From assembly GCF_008806385.1 (NCBI RefSeq), contig NZ_VZZK01000022.1:29455-93454 (forward strand): a stretch of DNA of 64,000 nucleotides, given 5' to 3'. Positions within the stretch are counted from its first letter, which is position 1. Each line of letters begins with the position of its first letter. The notes below the pieces were generated by a model, which worked only from the letters and a program-made list of their open reading frames with translations, was not told the origin of the DNA and searched no databases. The DNA comes from Methylobacterium soli. GTDB taxonomy: Bacteria > Pseudomonadota > Alphaproteobacteria > Rhizobiales > Beijerinckiaceae. Positions 1 through 7,302 of this stretch are shown here, one piece after another. A program made the translations under genes and the position numbers.

Positions 1-115
1 CTCGGTAGCCGGCCTCCTCGCCGTAGATGCAGAGCGCCTCAACAACCTGTCCGTCCCCGCTTGAGGACTCGCTGTCTCGCTTGCTGCCAAGGTCTGGGCG
101 AATGACGTTGCTCAT
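1..115 (-). CDS. Hypothetical protein, N-terminal part only
   Basis: Reading on the minus strand from an ATG at 113-115, an open frame runs off the left edge of the window, so only about 38 residues are visible. The start reads MSNVIRPDLGSKRDSESSSG and continues into a more hydrophobic stretch ending in GEEAGYR. The hydrophilic, Ser-rich start has no signal peptide. No family is recognised. It is divergent from nothing nearby and could be co-transcribed with the two minus-strand genes to its right (146-412 and 413-625). Confidence 0.45.
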   Translation of the reverse strand, partial: MSNVIRPDLGSKRDSESSSGDGQVVEALCIYGEEAGYR

Positions 116-145
116 GTTCCTATCGTCGCCGGATGGTGGTTAAGT

Positions 146-412
146 TCAGGTACGCGAGCGCAACGAACTTCGCTGGCCCGGTGCCTCTACGTCGAGTTGC
201 GCTCGGCAGGCTCGCCCGTACTGATTCGGGCGACGCGCGCCGAGCGCGTGCTGATGGCGGCACGACTGCGTCAGCCGGAGCCAGACATCGTAGACGTCAG
301 CGTGTTCGCCGAAGCGCTCGCGCAATCGCGCCAGATCGTAGACGCCACGGCGTCGGCACGGCAGGCACTCGACGATGAGGCGCCGACCGGCGATGTCGCA
401 AAGACGCTCCAC
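146..412 (-). CDS. Small CxxC protein, hypothetical
   Basis: This 88-residue protein starts with GTG immediately after the TAG stop of the upstream gene (413-625), so the two are probably translationally coupled. The first half reads like a conserved module: MERLCDIAGRRLIVECLPCR, then RRGVYDLARLRERFG. It contains a CxxC pair that could be half of a zinc site, followed by DVWLRLT and a basic RRPNQYGRACRA segment. I recall similar short proteins in rhizobial and Methylobacterium accessory regions. They have no known function, and none can be assigned here. Confidence 0.6.
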   Translation of the reverse strand: MERLCDIAGRRLIVECLPCRRRGVYDLARLRERFGEHADVYDVWLRLTQSCRHQHALGARRPNQYGRACRAQLDVEAPGQRSSLRSRT

Positions 413-625
413 CTAGCGGCGGCCGAGCCGAGCGCGGACATAGCCACGAGAGATCACCCTTTCCTGCTGCTGTAGACGGCGCTCGGCAGCAGCGAGATCC
501 CGAAGCGCATCTTCGATCGCTCGCACAAGGGCTGCCCACGCGTTGCCCTGCGCCGCCAGCCGGTAGGCGTAGGCGATCCGCTCGGCCTCGGAGGGTCGCA
601 CCTCCATAGGTTCGCTGTTCGACAT
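413..625 (-). CDS. Small helical hypothetical protein
   Basis: This 70-residue protein starts at the ATG at 623-625, preceded by a good GAGGG ribosome-binding site; a GTG three codons upstream is the alternative. The sequence is highly charged and predicted helical, with runs such as RAIEDALRDLAAAERRLQQQ that look like an amphipathic or coiled-coil helix. There is no signal peptide or membrane segment. It is the first gene of a tight two-gene unit with the CxxC protein at 146-412. Function is unknown. Confidence 0.5.
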   Translation of the reverse strand: MSNSEPMEVRPSEAERIAYAYRLAAQGNAWAALVRAIEDALRDLAAAERRLQQQERVISRGYVRARLGRR

Positions 626-744
626 CGCCCTCACTCGTGCTAGAACAAAAAAAGAACAAACAGGATGCCGGGCGCCCTTTCAATCTGCCCGGATCAATCT
701 TTCCAGCGCCTGTGAATGGCTGTGGAGGAAGGGAGGAAGAGCGA

Positions 745-993
745 ATGGCGGCAAGACATTAGCGCTTCCACTGCACGGACGGACAGCACGCGGTGCTCGA
801 TCGCACGGGCAAGCGGCTGAAGGACGATGGGCTGGCTCATGCCTACGCCGAACGGACGGCCCTCGAGGTGATGGCAAGCTGCGGCGGCCGTCTCGACTAG
901 TCGGACTGGATCGTCGACGTGCACGACGCGAAAGGTCGGCGCGTTCTGATCCTAGCCTTCAGCGACGTGCACGCATCGCGCAAAGCGGCCTGA
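745..993 (+). pseudogene. Decayed DUF6894-type small protein gene, two in-frame TAG codons
   Basis: Translation from the ATG at 745-747 to the TGA at 991-993 gives an 83-codon frame interrupted by TAG at 760-762 and TAG at 898-900. Between and after the stops it matches the DUF6894 pattern well: an aromatic-rich strand near the start (RFHCTDG), a D-x-x-G turn (LDRTGKRL), an Ala-rich helix (AYAERTALEVMASC), then a strand with VHDAKGRRVL. Intact relatives are at 40151-40480 and 62235-62501. Two independent stops in the same otherwise preserved frame indicate a pseudogene. Amber suppression is a remote alternative, with no other sign of it in the window. Confidence 0.6.
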
Positions 994-1051
994 AGTGACC
1001 GCAGACCATCCTCACTCAAAGACGCCGAGCTCGGCGCAAACAGAGGCTGCC

Positions 1052-1294
1052 ATGGACGCAGTTCGACGGGTTGGGAACTACCTCCAGGTTCAGGATGGGG
1101 ATGGCTGCCGCCATCTTCTGCGCGTCACCAGCGTGCAGTCGCTGAGTGACACGGATCCGCTGCGCAACGAGACCTTCATCACGGCCGCCGGCCGGACCAT
1201 CCGGGTGCTGCAGCCGCTTGAGGAGATCGCCGACCTGATCGCGCCGGGAGAGCAGTTGGCGGCAGAAGCTGAGGAGGCGGCTTGGCCATTCTGA
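1052..1294 (+). CDS. Hypothetical protein (LQVQDGDGCRHLLRVTS type)
   Basis: The ATG at 1052 gives 80 residues beginning MDAVRRVGNYLQVQDGDGCR. A GTG at 995 would add 19 low-complexity residues and abuts the DUF6894 pseudogene stop; the ATG is preferred because the conserved-looking part begins there. The middle reads as a small beta-rich domain (LLRVTSVQSLSDTDPLRNET) followed by a helix, with an acidic C-terminus. It is soluble with no signal peptide. I recall similar short orphans in Methylobacterium but cannot name a family. Confidence 0.5.
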   Translation: MDAVRRVGNYLQVQDGDGCRHLLRVTSVQSLSDTDPLRNETFITAAGRTIRVLQPLEEIADLIAPGEQLAAEAEEAAWPF

Positions 1295-1502
1295 GGTGAG
1301 CACGATCATAACAGCGCTGCTCCGCTACGTGTGCAACTTCGGATGGTGCAGCGGTGCTTGGTCAGATCCGGCGACGCGTCGCCGTCATCGCGCCCGTCCC
1401 GGACCTCCGCCGAGGGTGTTCATGCCCACAGTGCGCCGGCTCTCACCCATGCCAGAAATGCGCTTTCACCACTTCGCAACCATGCGTTGCGAGGATGGTC
1501 AC

Positions 1503-1688
1503 ATGCTGAGCCTGTCGCCTCCGCGCCTCTTGACCTTCTTTGTGTCTGCCGTGCTGATCGGGCTCGCCATCGCGAGCTTGTACCTGCGCATTCCAACGAT
1601 CGGACCCACTGTCGTGAAGTTCCGGACCTGGTTCTTCATCGGCGCCTATGTAGTGTTGGCGCTTGGCGTGGTATCGAAGAGCTCGTGA
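1503..1688 (+). CDS. Small two-pass membrane protein, copy 1
   Basis: A 61-residue protein beginning MLSLSPPRLLTFFVSAVLIG. It has two hydrophobic segments, about residues 10-25 and 43-57, separated by a short polar loop (RIPTIGPTVVKFRTW). It is clearly paralogous to the 61-residue protein at 5264-5449: same length, same MLSLSPPRL start and the same RTWFFIGAY/VLALGVVS second segment, with scattered substitutions. A hairpin-like two-TM topology is likely. The copies bracket the large NTPase gene and the SRPBCC gene. Function is unknown; the family appears common in Methylobacterium. Confidence 0.65.
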   Translation: MLSLSPPRLLTFFVSAVLIGLAIASLYLRIPTIGPTVVKFRTWFFIGAYVVLALGVVSKSS

Positions 1689-2047
1689 TCAACCGCTGAT
1701 TGCTCCTGTCGCACGATCTCCGTGCCTTGAAGAGGCTGCCCTGTTGTTCAGAAGAGCGCTGGAAGTGAAGGGATCGCGGAGTGCCGCTTGCGCTTGCCCC
1801 TTCGCCGAAGCGAGCACGGTGGTACCCTGGCGCGGTCAGATCAGCTGCTCAACCACTTCTGACCTGGCGCTCTTGCAAGAAACAAATCGCTTGCCGTAGA
1901 GCGACCGGTTGCGGCCGCCTTCGCGAGGGAATGGCAGCCCGTGCTCTCAAAAGAGAGCTAGGCAGTTGCCGAAACGTTCATCGAGCCTCATACAGACGAA
2001 CGAAGAGCGAACGGGTACGGTGTCGTACTCCAGAAGCGAGGGGTTCG
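1689..2047 (+). other. Non-coding gap upstream of the NTPase gene
   Basis: An open frame extends upstream from the NTPase start across this stretch, but its translation (Arg/Cys/Ser-rich) does not look like protein and the NTPase domain begins only at 2048. A ribosome-binding-like GCGAGG lies just before that ATG. I see no RNA gene here. Confidence 0.4.
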
Positions 2048-4423
2048 ATGTCGGGTCCGAAGGTCGCATTCGTTGCATATTCTTCGAGGGATCCTTCGGT
2101 CGCCGACCTAATCCTTCAAGGCGTCAGGCACGCAAATGCAGTGACCGCGCAACCCGTCCGCTACGAACCGTGGGTCTTCAACGACATCCCAGGCAACCCG
2201 CTGATCTCGCCGATCTTGGCGAAGATCGACGAGTCTCCGTTCGTCGTGGCCGACATCACCTACCTGAACCAGAACGTGATCTACGAGGTCGGCTTCACGG
2301 TCGGGCGTGGGAAGCGGGCTTTTCTGATCCGGCACTCCGGAACGGCGGGCGACAAGGCCGTGGCCAAGGAAGCCGGCATCTTCGACACACTCGGCTATCA
2401 CGAGTATGCGACCTTTGAGGACTTGCGAAACCGGCTGACCAGTCACGTCGACGAGGCCCCGCTTCCGTTCGGTCTTACCCTCGATCGCAAAGCGCCCGTC
2501 TACATCGTCGAGCCGCCGACCCGGACGGCCGCTGCCACGATGGTGACTTCCCGCGTGAAGAAGGCGGGATACCGCTACCGCAGCTTCATGCCCACTGAAG
2601 ATACCCGCTTGGCGGCGAGCGACGCTGTTCGCCAAGTGGCTGCCTCCTCGGGCGTCGTACTTCTGCTTCAGCAGTCAGATGTGGGAGGCGCCGACGTCCA
2701 CAACGTGCGTGCGATGTTTGTGGTGGGTCTCGCGCATGGTATGGGTAAGCCGACGCTGATCCTTTCTCCGGCGGGTCACGACGCGCCGCTCGACGTGCGC
2801 GATGCGATCAAGACCTACCGTTTCCCTGACGACATCAAGGATCGCGTGGCTGATTTCTGCCCCGCGATCAACGACCACCTTCAGCAGGCGGACCCGCCTC
2901 CAATCGAGACCGGCGGCCTGCTCCAGAACATGTCGATCGGCGATCCGACCGCCGAAAACGAGATGACGACCCTCTCGCAGTATTTTCTTCGGACCGAGCA
3001 GTACAACCGGGCGGTGCGAGGCGACGTGAACCTCGTCGTCGGTCGCAAAGGATCCGGCAAGACGGCCCTGTTCATCCAGGTCCGTGACAAAATCCGTGCG
3101 GACAAGCGCAACATCGTGGTCGATCTAAAACCCGAGGGTTACCAGCTGCTCAAGCTCAAGGACGACATCTTGTCGTACCTAACGGAGGGAGCGCGCCAGC
3201 ACCTCATCACAGCCTTCTGGGAGTACCTGATCCTACTAGAGGTCACCTACAAGCTCCTCGAGAAAGATCGGAATACGTACAAGTTCAACCACGAGATCAG
3301 CGAGCTTTACCTTGAACTCGACGCCACGTACCGCGTCGATAGCTTCTCGGCAGAGGGCGATTTCTCCGAGCGCCTGCTCACCCTGTCGCAGAGGATCAGT
3401 GAGCAGTACGCTGAGCGCTATGGCCGGGAGGACGGGCGCAAGCTGACATCGCAACAGGTCACCGAACTGCTATACACGCACGACCTGCGCAAACTGCGCG
3501 ATCGAGTCTCGCGCTATCTCGAGAAGAAGGAGAGCGTCTGGGTTCTGTTCGACAACCTAGACAAGGGCTGGTCCACCCAGGGCGTCGATGTAATCGACGC
3601 AATCGCATTGCGCTGCCTGATCGATGCGGGACGGAAGGTGGAACGTGAGATGCAGCGCGCCGGACACCGATTCCGCTGCGTCGTGTTCGTTCGCAACGAC
3701 GTCTACGAGCATCTCATGGCCAACTCGGCCGACTACGGCAAGGAGATGAGGGCGACCCTTGACTGGACCGATCCGGACCTGCTCCGCGAGATGCTGCGCC
3801 TGCGCCTCGTCTCTTGCCTGGATGGTAAGGCAGCGAAGGTGTCGTTCGAGCAAATCTGGCCGACCATCTGCACCTCCCATTTCCGTGGGGAGGAGAGTTC
3901 GGCCTTCATTGTAGATCGCTCCCTGATGCGCCCGCGCAATGTGCTCAAGATCTTCAACCACGCACGCGGCTTTGCCAGCAACTTCAACCGTGCGCGGATT
4001 AGTGAGGACGACATCGAGAAGGGGATGCGGGCTTACTCCCAGGATCTCCTCATCGAACTCGACCGCGAGCTCAGCGATGTCCTGCCGGAAGCGAAGGATC
4101 TCCTGTACCACTTTATCGACGCGCCAAGCATGCTTGATGTTTCCGCCCTTCAAACTATCATCGAAGAGGCGGGCATTGACGCTTCGGAAGCTGAGAGCGT
4201 CATCGACTTCCTCCTCTATTATGGCGTCCTGGGTATTCGCACCAGCGAGAGCGACCTCTTCATCTTCAACGTTGCCTACGATCTAAAAGCTTTGAAAGTA
4301 CGGGCAAAGCGGGCGGGTACAAGCACACGCTACCTGATCAACCCTGCCTTCGGGCCCGCCCTGGGTCTCAAGGAATTTAAGGACGGCATTGTCGACTTGG
4401 ACGAACCCGTACTGCCGTTCTGA
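2048..4423 (+). CDS. Tandem TIR-/deoxyribosyltransferase-like domains fused to a P-loop ATPase; candidate defence effector
   Basis: A 791-residue protein starting at MSGPKVAFVAYSSRDPSVAD. Residues about 4-130 form a Rossmann-like domain of the nucleoside 2-deoxyribosyltransferase/TIR-like type: VADITYLNQNVIYEVGF, with candidate catalytic Glu at residue 80, then GRGKRAFLI. Residues about 150-280 repeat this fold (HNVRAMFVVGLAHGMGKP), but the Glu position is Val, so the second copy is probably inactive. A P-loop NTPase follows: Walker A GRKGSGKT at 332-339, a Walker B-like VLFDNLD near 499-505, then VVFVRNDVYEHL. The C-terminal ~150 residues resemble a winged-helix region ending in YLINPAFGPALGL. 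The ATPase part resembles what databases call the Sll1717-type P-loop ATPase (from memory). An NAD- or nucleotide-depleting immune role is inference. The region is less GC-rich than its surroundings and no dedicated partner gene is evident. Confidence 0.8.
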   Translation: MSGPKVAFVAYSSRDPSVADLILQGVRHANAVTAQPVRYEPWVFNDIPGNPLISPILAKIDESPFVVADITYLNQNVIYEVGFTVGRGKRAFLIRHSGTAGDKAVAKEAGIFDTLGYHEYATFEDLRNRLTSHVDEAPLPFGLTLDRKAPVYIVEPPTRTAAATMVTSRVKKAGYRYRSFMPTEDTRLAASDAVRQVAASSGVVLLLQQSDVGGADVHNVRAMFVVGLAHGMGKPTLILSPAGHDAPLDVRDAIKTYRFPDDIKDRVADFCPAINDHLQQADPPPIETGGLLQNMSIGDPTAENEMTTLSQYFLRTEQYNRAVRGDVNLVVGRKGSGKTALFIQVRDKIRADKRNIVVDLKPEGYQLLKLKDDILSYLTEGARQHLITAFWEYLILLEVTYKLLEKDRNTYKFNHEISELYLELDATYRVDSFSAEGDFSERLLTLSQRISEQYAERYGREDGRKLTSQQVTELLYTHDLRKLRDRVSRYLEKKESVWVLFDNLDKGWSTQGVDVIDAIALRCLIDAGRKVEREMQRAGHRFRCVVFVRNDVYEHLMANSADYGKEMRATLDWTDPDLLREMLRLRLVSCLDGKAAKVSFEQIWPTICTSHFRGEESSAFIVDRSLMRPRNVLKIFNHARGFASNFNRARISEDDIEKGMRAYSQDLLIELDRELSDVLPEAKDLLYHFIDAPSMLDVSALQTIIEEAGIDASEAESVIDFLLYYGVLGIRTSESDLFIFNVAYDLKALKVRAKRAGTSTRYLINPAFGPALGLKEFKDGIVDLDEPVLPF

Positions 4424-4446
4424 CAGCCATTGCTGCAGCAGCGGAT

Positions 4447-4605
4447 TCACGGAGGGTGATCCGGCAAGACAGCGGATGAAGGTGAGACCCCATGCGACTT
4501 CGAGCCAGGATCTGAACCAAGGTCGTCCGTCACCACCCGGAAGCTGTCACCCGCCACTTGGCTGAGGATCCAGTGTGCTTGCTGATGCGGATCATGCCGG
4601 CTCAT
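4447..4605 (-). CDS. Possible 52-residue hypothetical protein
   Basis: A minus-strand frame begins with ATG at 4603-4605 and reads MSRHDPHQQAHWILSQVAGD, continuing SFRVVTDDLGSDPGSKSHG. The translation looks protein-like (balanced composition, alternating hydrophobic residues in the first half). The ribosome-binding site is weak. It lies in the gap between the convergent end of the NTPase gene and the SRPBCC gene. No family is recognised. The call rests only on amino-acid composition. Confidence 0.3.
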   Translation of the reverse strand: MSRHDPHQQAHWILSQVAGDSFRVVTDDLGSDPGSKSHGVSPSSAVLPDHPP

Positions 4606-4701
4606 GGCACTGTGCGGCTGGCGAGACACTGAGACTGGATGCCCTGCCGCTGCTCGCGACGACCTGCGCATGGCGCTTACGACTGCTGCTGGGGGGCCGT
4701 C

Positions 4702-5199
4702 ATGAACACGGCTGCACAGGTCCTCGGGTCGGCCACCTTTCTCGCTCAATGCACCTGCAGCTCTGCGCTGGAGGTCATCCGGGGCCTCGACATCCCAGCC
4801 CCACCTGCGGCGGTGTGGGCGATCATGGGTGACTTCTGCGCGATCGAGCACTGGCATCCTCAGGTGAAGCGCTGCTTCCTCTCGGAGGACGATGAGGATG
4901 GTGCCGCTGCTCTGCCGGTGCGGAGGCTCTTCACGACTGAACGCGAGAGCATCATCGTCGAAGTCGAGACCGATCGTGATGAGGTCAGCATGAGCTACAG
5001 CTCGCGGCTGCTCGGTGGCCCTGTGCCGGTGAAGAACTACAGCTCGACCATTGCTGTCACGTCGAATGGGGCAGGAGCACTGGTCACCTGGCGAGCCACT
5101 TTCGATGCCGACGCGGTGAGCGACGCGGAGGCTGTGACCTTCATCGCCGGCAGCTATGAGCGAGGTTTGGCCGGCATCGCGAAGGAAGCGGGGCGGTAG
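4702..5199 (+). CDS. SRPBCC (START-like, polyketide cyclase/dehydrase) family protein
   Basis: A 165-residue protein from the ATG at 4702 (an upstream ATG at 4639 would add 21 Cys/Arg-rich residues that do not fit). From about residue 25 it shows the SRPBCC pattern: IRGLDIPAPPAAVWAIMGDF, then CAIEHWHPQV with the usual W-H-P, a beta-sheet core (RESIIVEVETDRDEVSMSYS), GPVPVKNYSSTIAV, and the long C-terminal helix ending AGIAKEAGR. The fold binds hydrophobic ligands in a cavity, but the ligand cannot be predicted. The first 24 residues are hydrophobic and Cys-containing without a basic n-region, so export is doubtful. It sits just upstream of the second small membrane protein (65 bp). Confidence 0.75.
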   Translation: MNTAAQVLGSATFLAQCTCSSALEVIRGLDIPAPPAAVWAIMGDFCAIEHWHPQVKRCFLSEDDEDGAAALPVRRLFTTERESIIVEVETDRDEVSMSYSSRLLGGPVPVKNYSSTIAVTSNGAGALVTWRATFDADAVSDAEAVTFIAGSYERGLAGIAKEAGR

Positions 5200-5263
5200 G
5201 AGGGCGGCCGGTACTGGTCCCCGCCTTCACCACTCCTCAACCACGTGTGGCGACACTGCTCTC

Positions 5264-5449
5264 ATGCTGAGCCTCTCGCCGCCGCGCCTCGTGACGTTCC
5301 TGCTATCCATCGTGCTCATTGGGCTTGCGGTCGCGAGCTTCTATTTGAAGATCCCGACGATCGGGGCCACCGTCATGAAGTACCGCACGTGGTTCTTCAT
5401 CGGCGCCTACGCCGTGCTGGCGCTCGGTGTGGTTTCAAGGAGTCTATGA
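5264..5449 (+). CDS. Small two-pass membrane protein, copy 2
   Basis: A 61-residue protein, MLSLSPPRLVTFLLSIVLIG, paralogous over its full length to the protein at 1503-1688. The differences are mostly conservative (Ile/Val, Arg/Lys, Phe/Tyr). Two transmembrane segments flank a loop with KIPTIGATVMKYRTW. At the DNA level the copies are clearly diverged, so this is an old duplication rather than a recent assembly-scale repeat. It follows the SRPBCC gene on the same strand and may be co-transcribed with it. Confidence 0.65.
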   Translation: MLSLSPPRLVTFLLSIVLIGLAVASFYLKIPTIGATVMKYRTWFFIGAYAVLALGVVSRSL

Positions 5450-5730
5450 CGGCACGCATGCCGCCGCTGTCGCACAGCCAACCGGGTGGAGGATGACGCC
5501 GGCGCCCACCGACACCTGCCCGATGAGCTGCAAGTCCCCTGCCCTGCACCAGAGATCAGGGTGACGCCTGCTTGCGGTGGGCTGCTCCGATGGCGTCGGT
5601 CAGGACAGCCTGAGCGCCTTCCTGCCGCAGGCTTGCGGCCGGCTGCCCCTGCGCGGAGGCAGCCATCATGATCGAGTACATGAACAGCCCCGGCCGGGAG
5701 CTTCGCCGAAGCCACGACGACGAGACGGAG

Positions 5731-5967
5731 GTTTTCGTGCAGCAGGCCCTCGACGCCCGCCTCGCCGTAGCGCCGCTGCCAGCGCCATACGGCTGGGCGG
5801 CTGACGCCCGCTCGCCGGGCGACGTCTTGGACGCTCAGGCGCTCGGCTGAGAGCAGGACGATACGAGCGCGCTGGATGTGCTTGAGCGGGCGGGAGCGGT
5901 CGCTGGCGATTGCAGCCAGCCGCGCCGCGTCGGTTATATCGAGGAGCACACATACCGTCTGAGCCAT
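5731..5967 (-). pseudogene. IS630-family transposase, N-terminal remnant
   Basis: From an ATG at 5965-5967 the first ~79 residues read like the N-terminal helix-turn-helix region of an IS630-family transposase: IKHIQRARI-type start (RPLKHIQRARIVLLSAERLS), then VQDVARRAGVSRPAVWRWQR and RYGEAGVEGLLHE. After GLLHE the match stops abruptly and the frame continues as non-homologous, low-quality sequence to 5407. The DDE catalytic domain is absent. I could not identify terminal inverted repeats. The remnant shows past transposition in the accessory region. The flanking 5450-5730 and 5968-6236 hold no gene I can support. Confidence 0.7.
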
Positions 5968-6236
5968 CGCCCGGACTCGCATGCCTCACCACGCACGTGA
6001 ATCCTCCGTCCGCGTCAGTGCACTAGGGGCTAGTCACAGGTGCAGCCACGCCTGCCGCTTGTCGTCCTGCGATATCGGGATGCCGACGAGAACACGAAGC
6101 GGGTTCGTCCAGACGCGACGGACAGGCACTCACGGCGTGTTTAGTCTGGCAACGAATTCGACAACGAAAGCCTTCGAAAAGATCGTGTACCGCTGCCAGA
6201 TCGCACCTAACTCATTAATTATATGAAGGAAGCGAG

Positions 6237-6312
6237 TGGCGCGCCCTACGGGAATCGAACCCGTGTTTTCGCCGTGAAAGGGCGACGTCCTGGACCGCTA
6301 GACGAAGGGCGC
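6237..6312 (-). tRNA. tRNA-Glu (anticodon UUC)
   Basis: Read on the minus strand, this 76-nt gene folds as a tRNA. The acceptor GCGCCCT pairs with AGGGCGC and the D-arm region is TCTAGCGGTCCAGGA. The anticodon stem CGCCC/GGCG closes the loop with TTC at its centre, and the T-arm is ACGGGTTCGATTCCCGT. The discriminator is G and the CCA end is encoded (6237-6239). Its 3' end faces the accessory region on the left, the usual orientation for a site-specific integration target. Confidence 0.96.
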
Positions 6313-6329
6313 GTGCTGGAGCGAGGCGT

Positions 6330-6358
6330 TCTATAATCGGCTTGGCCTGGGAGGGCAA
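6330..6358 (-). promoter_or_regulatory. Probable sigma-70 promoter of tRNA-Glu
   Basis: On the minus strand there is TTGCCC (6358-6353), a 17-bp spacer, then TATAGA (6335-6330). The spacing and -10 sequence are close to consensus. The predicted start would lie a few bases before the mature tRNA 5' end at 6312. Confidence 0.6.
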
Positions 6359-6462
6359 CGGGGGGCGTGCGACTTGACGTGCGGGGCCGGGGCCGGTTTG
6401 TCGCAGGCTCGACATTCGATGCGGGCGGCCCCGGGCCGCGTCCGCCATGGGACCTGTGCAGC

Positions 6463-7302
6463 ATGACGACCCGACGCGACGGCCCTGGCGGCCCCGGATC
6501 CGGACGAGGCCCGGGAGGCTTCAGGAAACCGGGCGGCCCTCCGCGCGGGCCGCAGCGGCGCGGCGGGCCGCCCACCGGCCCGCGCGGCGGGCCGGACGAT
6601 CCGGTGGTGCTCTATGGCTGGCATCCAGTCGCGCAGGCGCTCGCCAACGCGGAGCGGCGGCTGCACCGGCTTCTCGCCACGGAGAACGCGGTCGCGCGGC
6701 TCACCGAGGAGCTCGGCCCGCTGCGCATCGAGCCGGAACTCGTGCGCCCGAGCGCCATCAACGCACTGCTCGGGCCCGATGCGGTGCATCAGGGGCTCTA
6801 CCTAGAGGCCGACCCGCTCCCCGCCCCCGATCTCGACGATCTCCCGGCGGAGGCGCTGCTGCTGGCCCTCGACCAGATCACCGATCCCCACAATGTCGGG
6901 GCGATCGTGCGCACGGCGGCCGCCTTCGGGGTTGCCGGCATCCTCACCACGGCGCGGCACTCGCCCAGTGCCACCGGGGTCATGGCGAAATCCGCCTCCG
7001 GCGGCCTGGAGCACGTGCCGCTGATCGTGGTGCGCAACCTCGCGGAGGCCCTGATCGAGCTCGGGGCGCGGGGCTTCACCCGGATCGGGCTCGATTCCGA
7101 GGCCGAGACCGCCCTCGATACGGTCGGCCCGCGGCGCCCTGCCGTGATCGTGCTCGGGGCGGAGGGCAAGGGCCTGCGCCAGCGCACCCGCGAGTGCTGC
7201 GACGTGCTGGCCCGGATCGCCTTCACGGGGGAGATCCGCAGCCTCAACGTCTCGAACGCGGCCGCCATCACGCTCTACGCGCTGCGGCAGCCGAGCACCT
7301 GA
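6463..7302 (+). CDS. rlmB: 23S rRNA 2'-O-ribose methyltransferase (SpoU/TrmH family)
   Basis: A 279-residue protein from the ATG at 6463. The first ~40 residues are a Gly/Pro/Arg-rich low-complexity tail (DGPGGPGSGRGPGG). Then comes the substrate-binding domain starting VVLYGWHPVAQALANAERRL and the SPOUT catalytic domain. The trefoil-knot motifs are clear: motif 1 DQITDPHNVGAIVRTAAAFG, motif 2 VIVLGAEGKGL, motif 3 SLNVSNAAAITLYAL. RlmB methylates G2251 of the 23S rRNA peptidyltransferase loop using SAM. The Gly-rich N-terminal tail may add RNA affinity. It is convergent with the CYTH-CHAD gene; the two stop codons are adjacent. A related tRNA or 23S target cannot be excluded. Confidence 0.88.
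   Translation: MTTRRDGPGGPGSGRGPGGFRKPGGPPRGPQRRGGPPTGPRGGPDDPVVLYGWHPVAQALANAERRLHRLLATENAVARLTEELGPLRIEPELVRPSAINALLGPDAVHQGLYLEADPLPAPDLDDLPAEALLLALDQITDPHNVGAIVRTAAAFGVAGILTTARHSPSATGVMAKSASGGLEHVPLIVVRNLAEALIELGARGFTRIGLDSEAETALDTVGPRRPAVIVLGAEGKGLRQRTRECCDVLARIAFTGEIRSLNVSNAAAITLYALRQPST

Noticed and set aside
1781..2047. 89-codon N-terminal extension of the NTPase gene
   Set aside because: Basic, Cys/Arg-rich sequence with no domain; the ATG at 2048 has a ribosome-binding site and starts the first domain.
6246..6575. Minus-strand open frame across the tRNA-Glu gene
   Set aside because: It overlaps a well-folded tRNA and its promoter.
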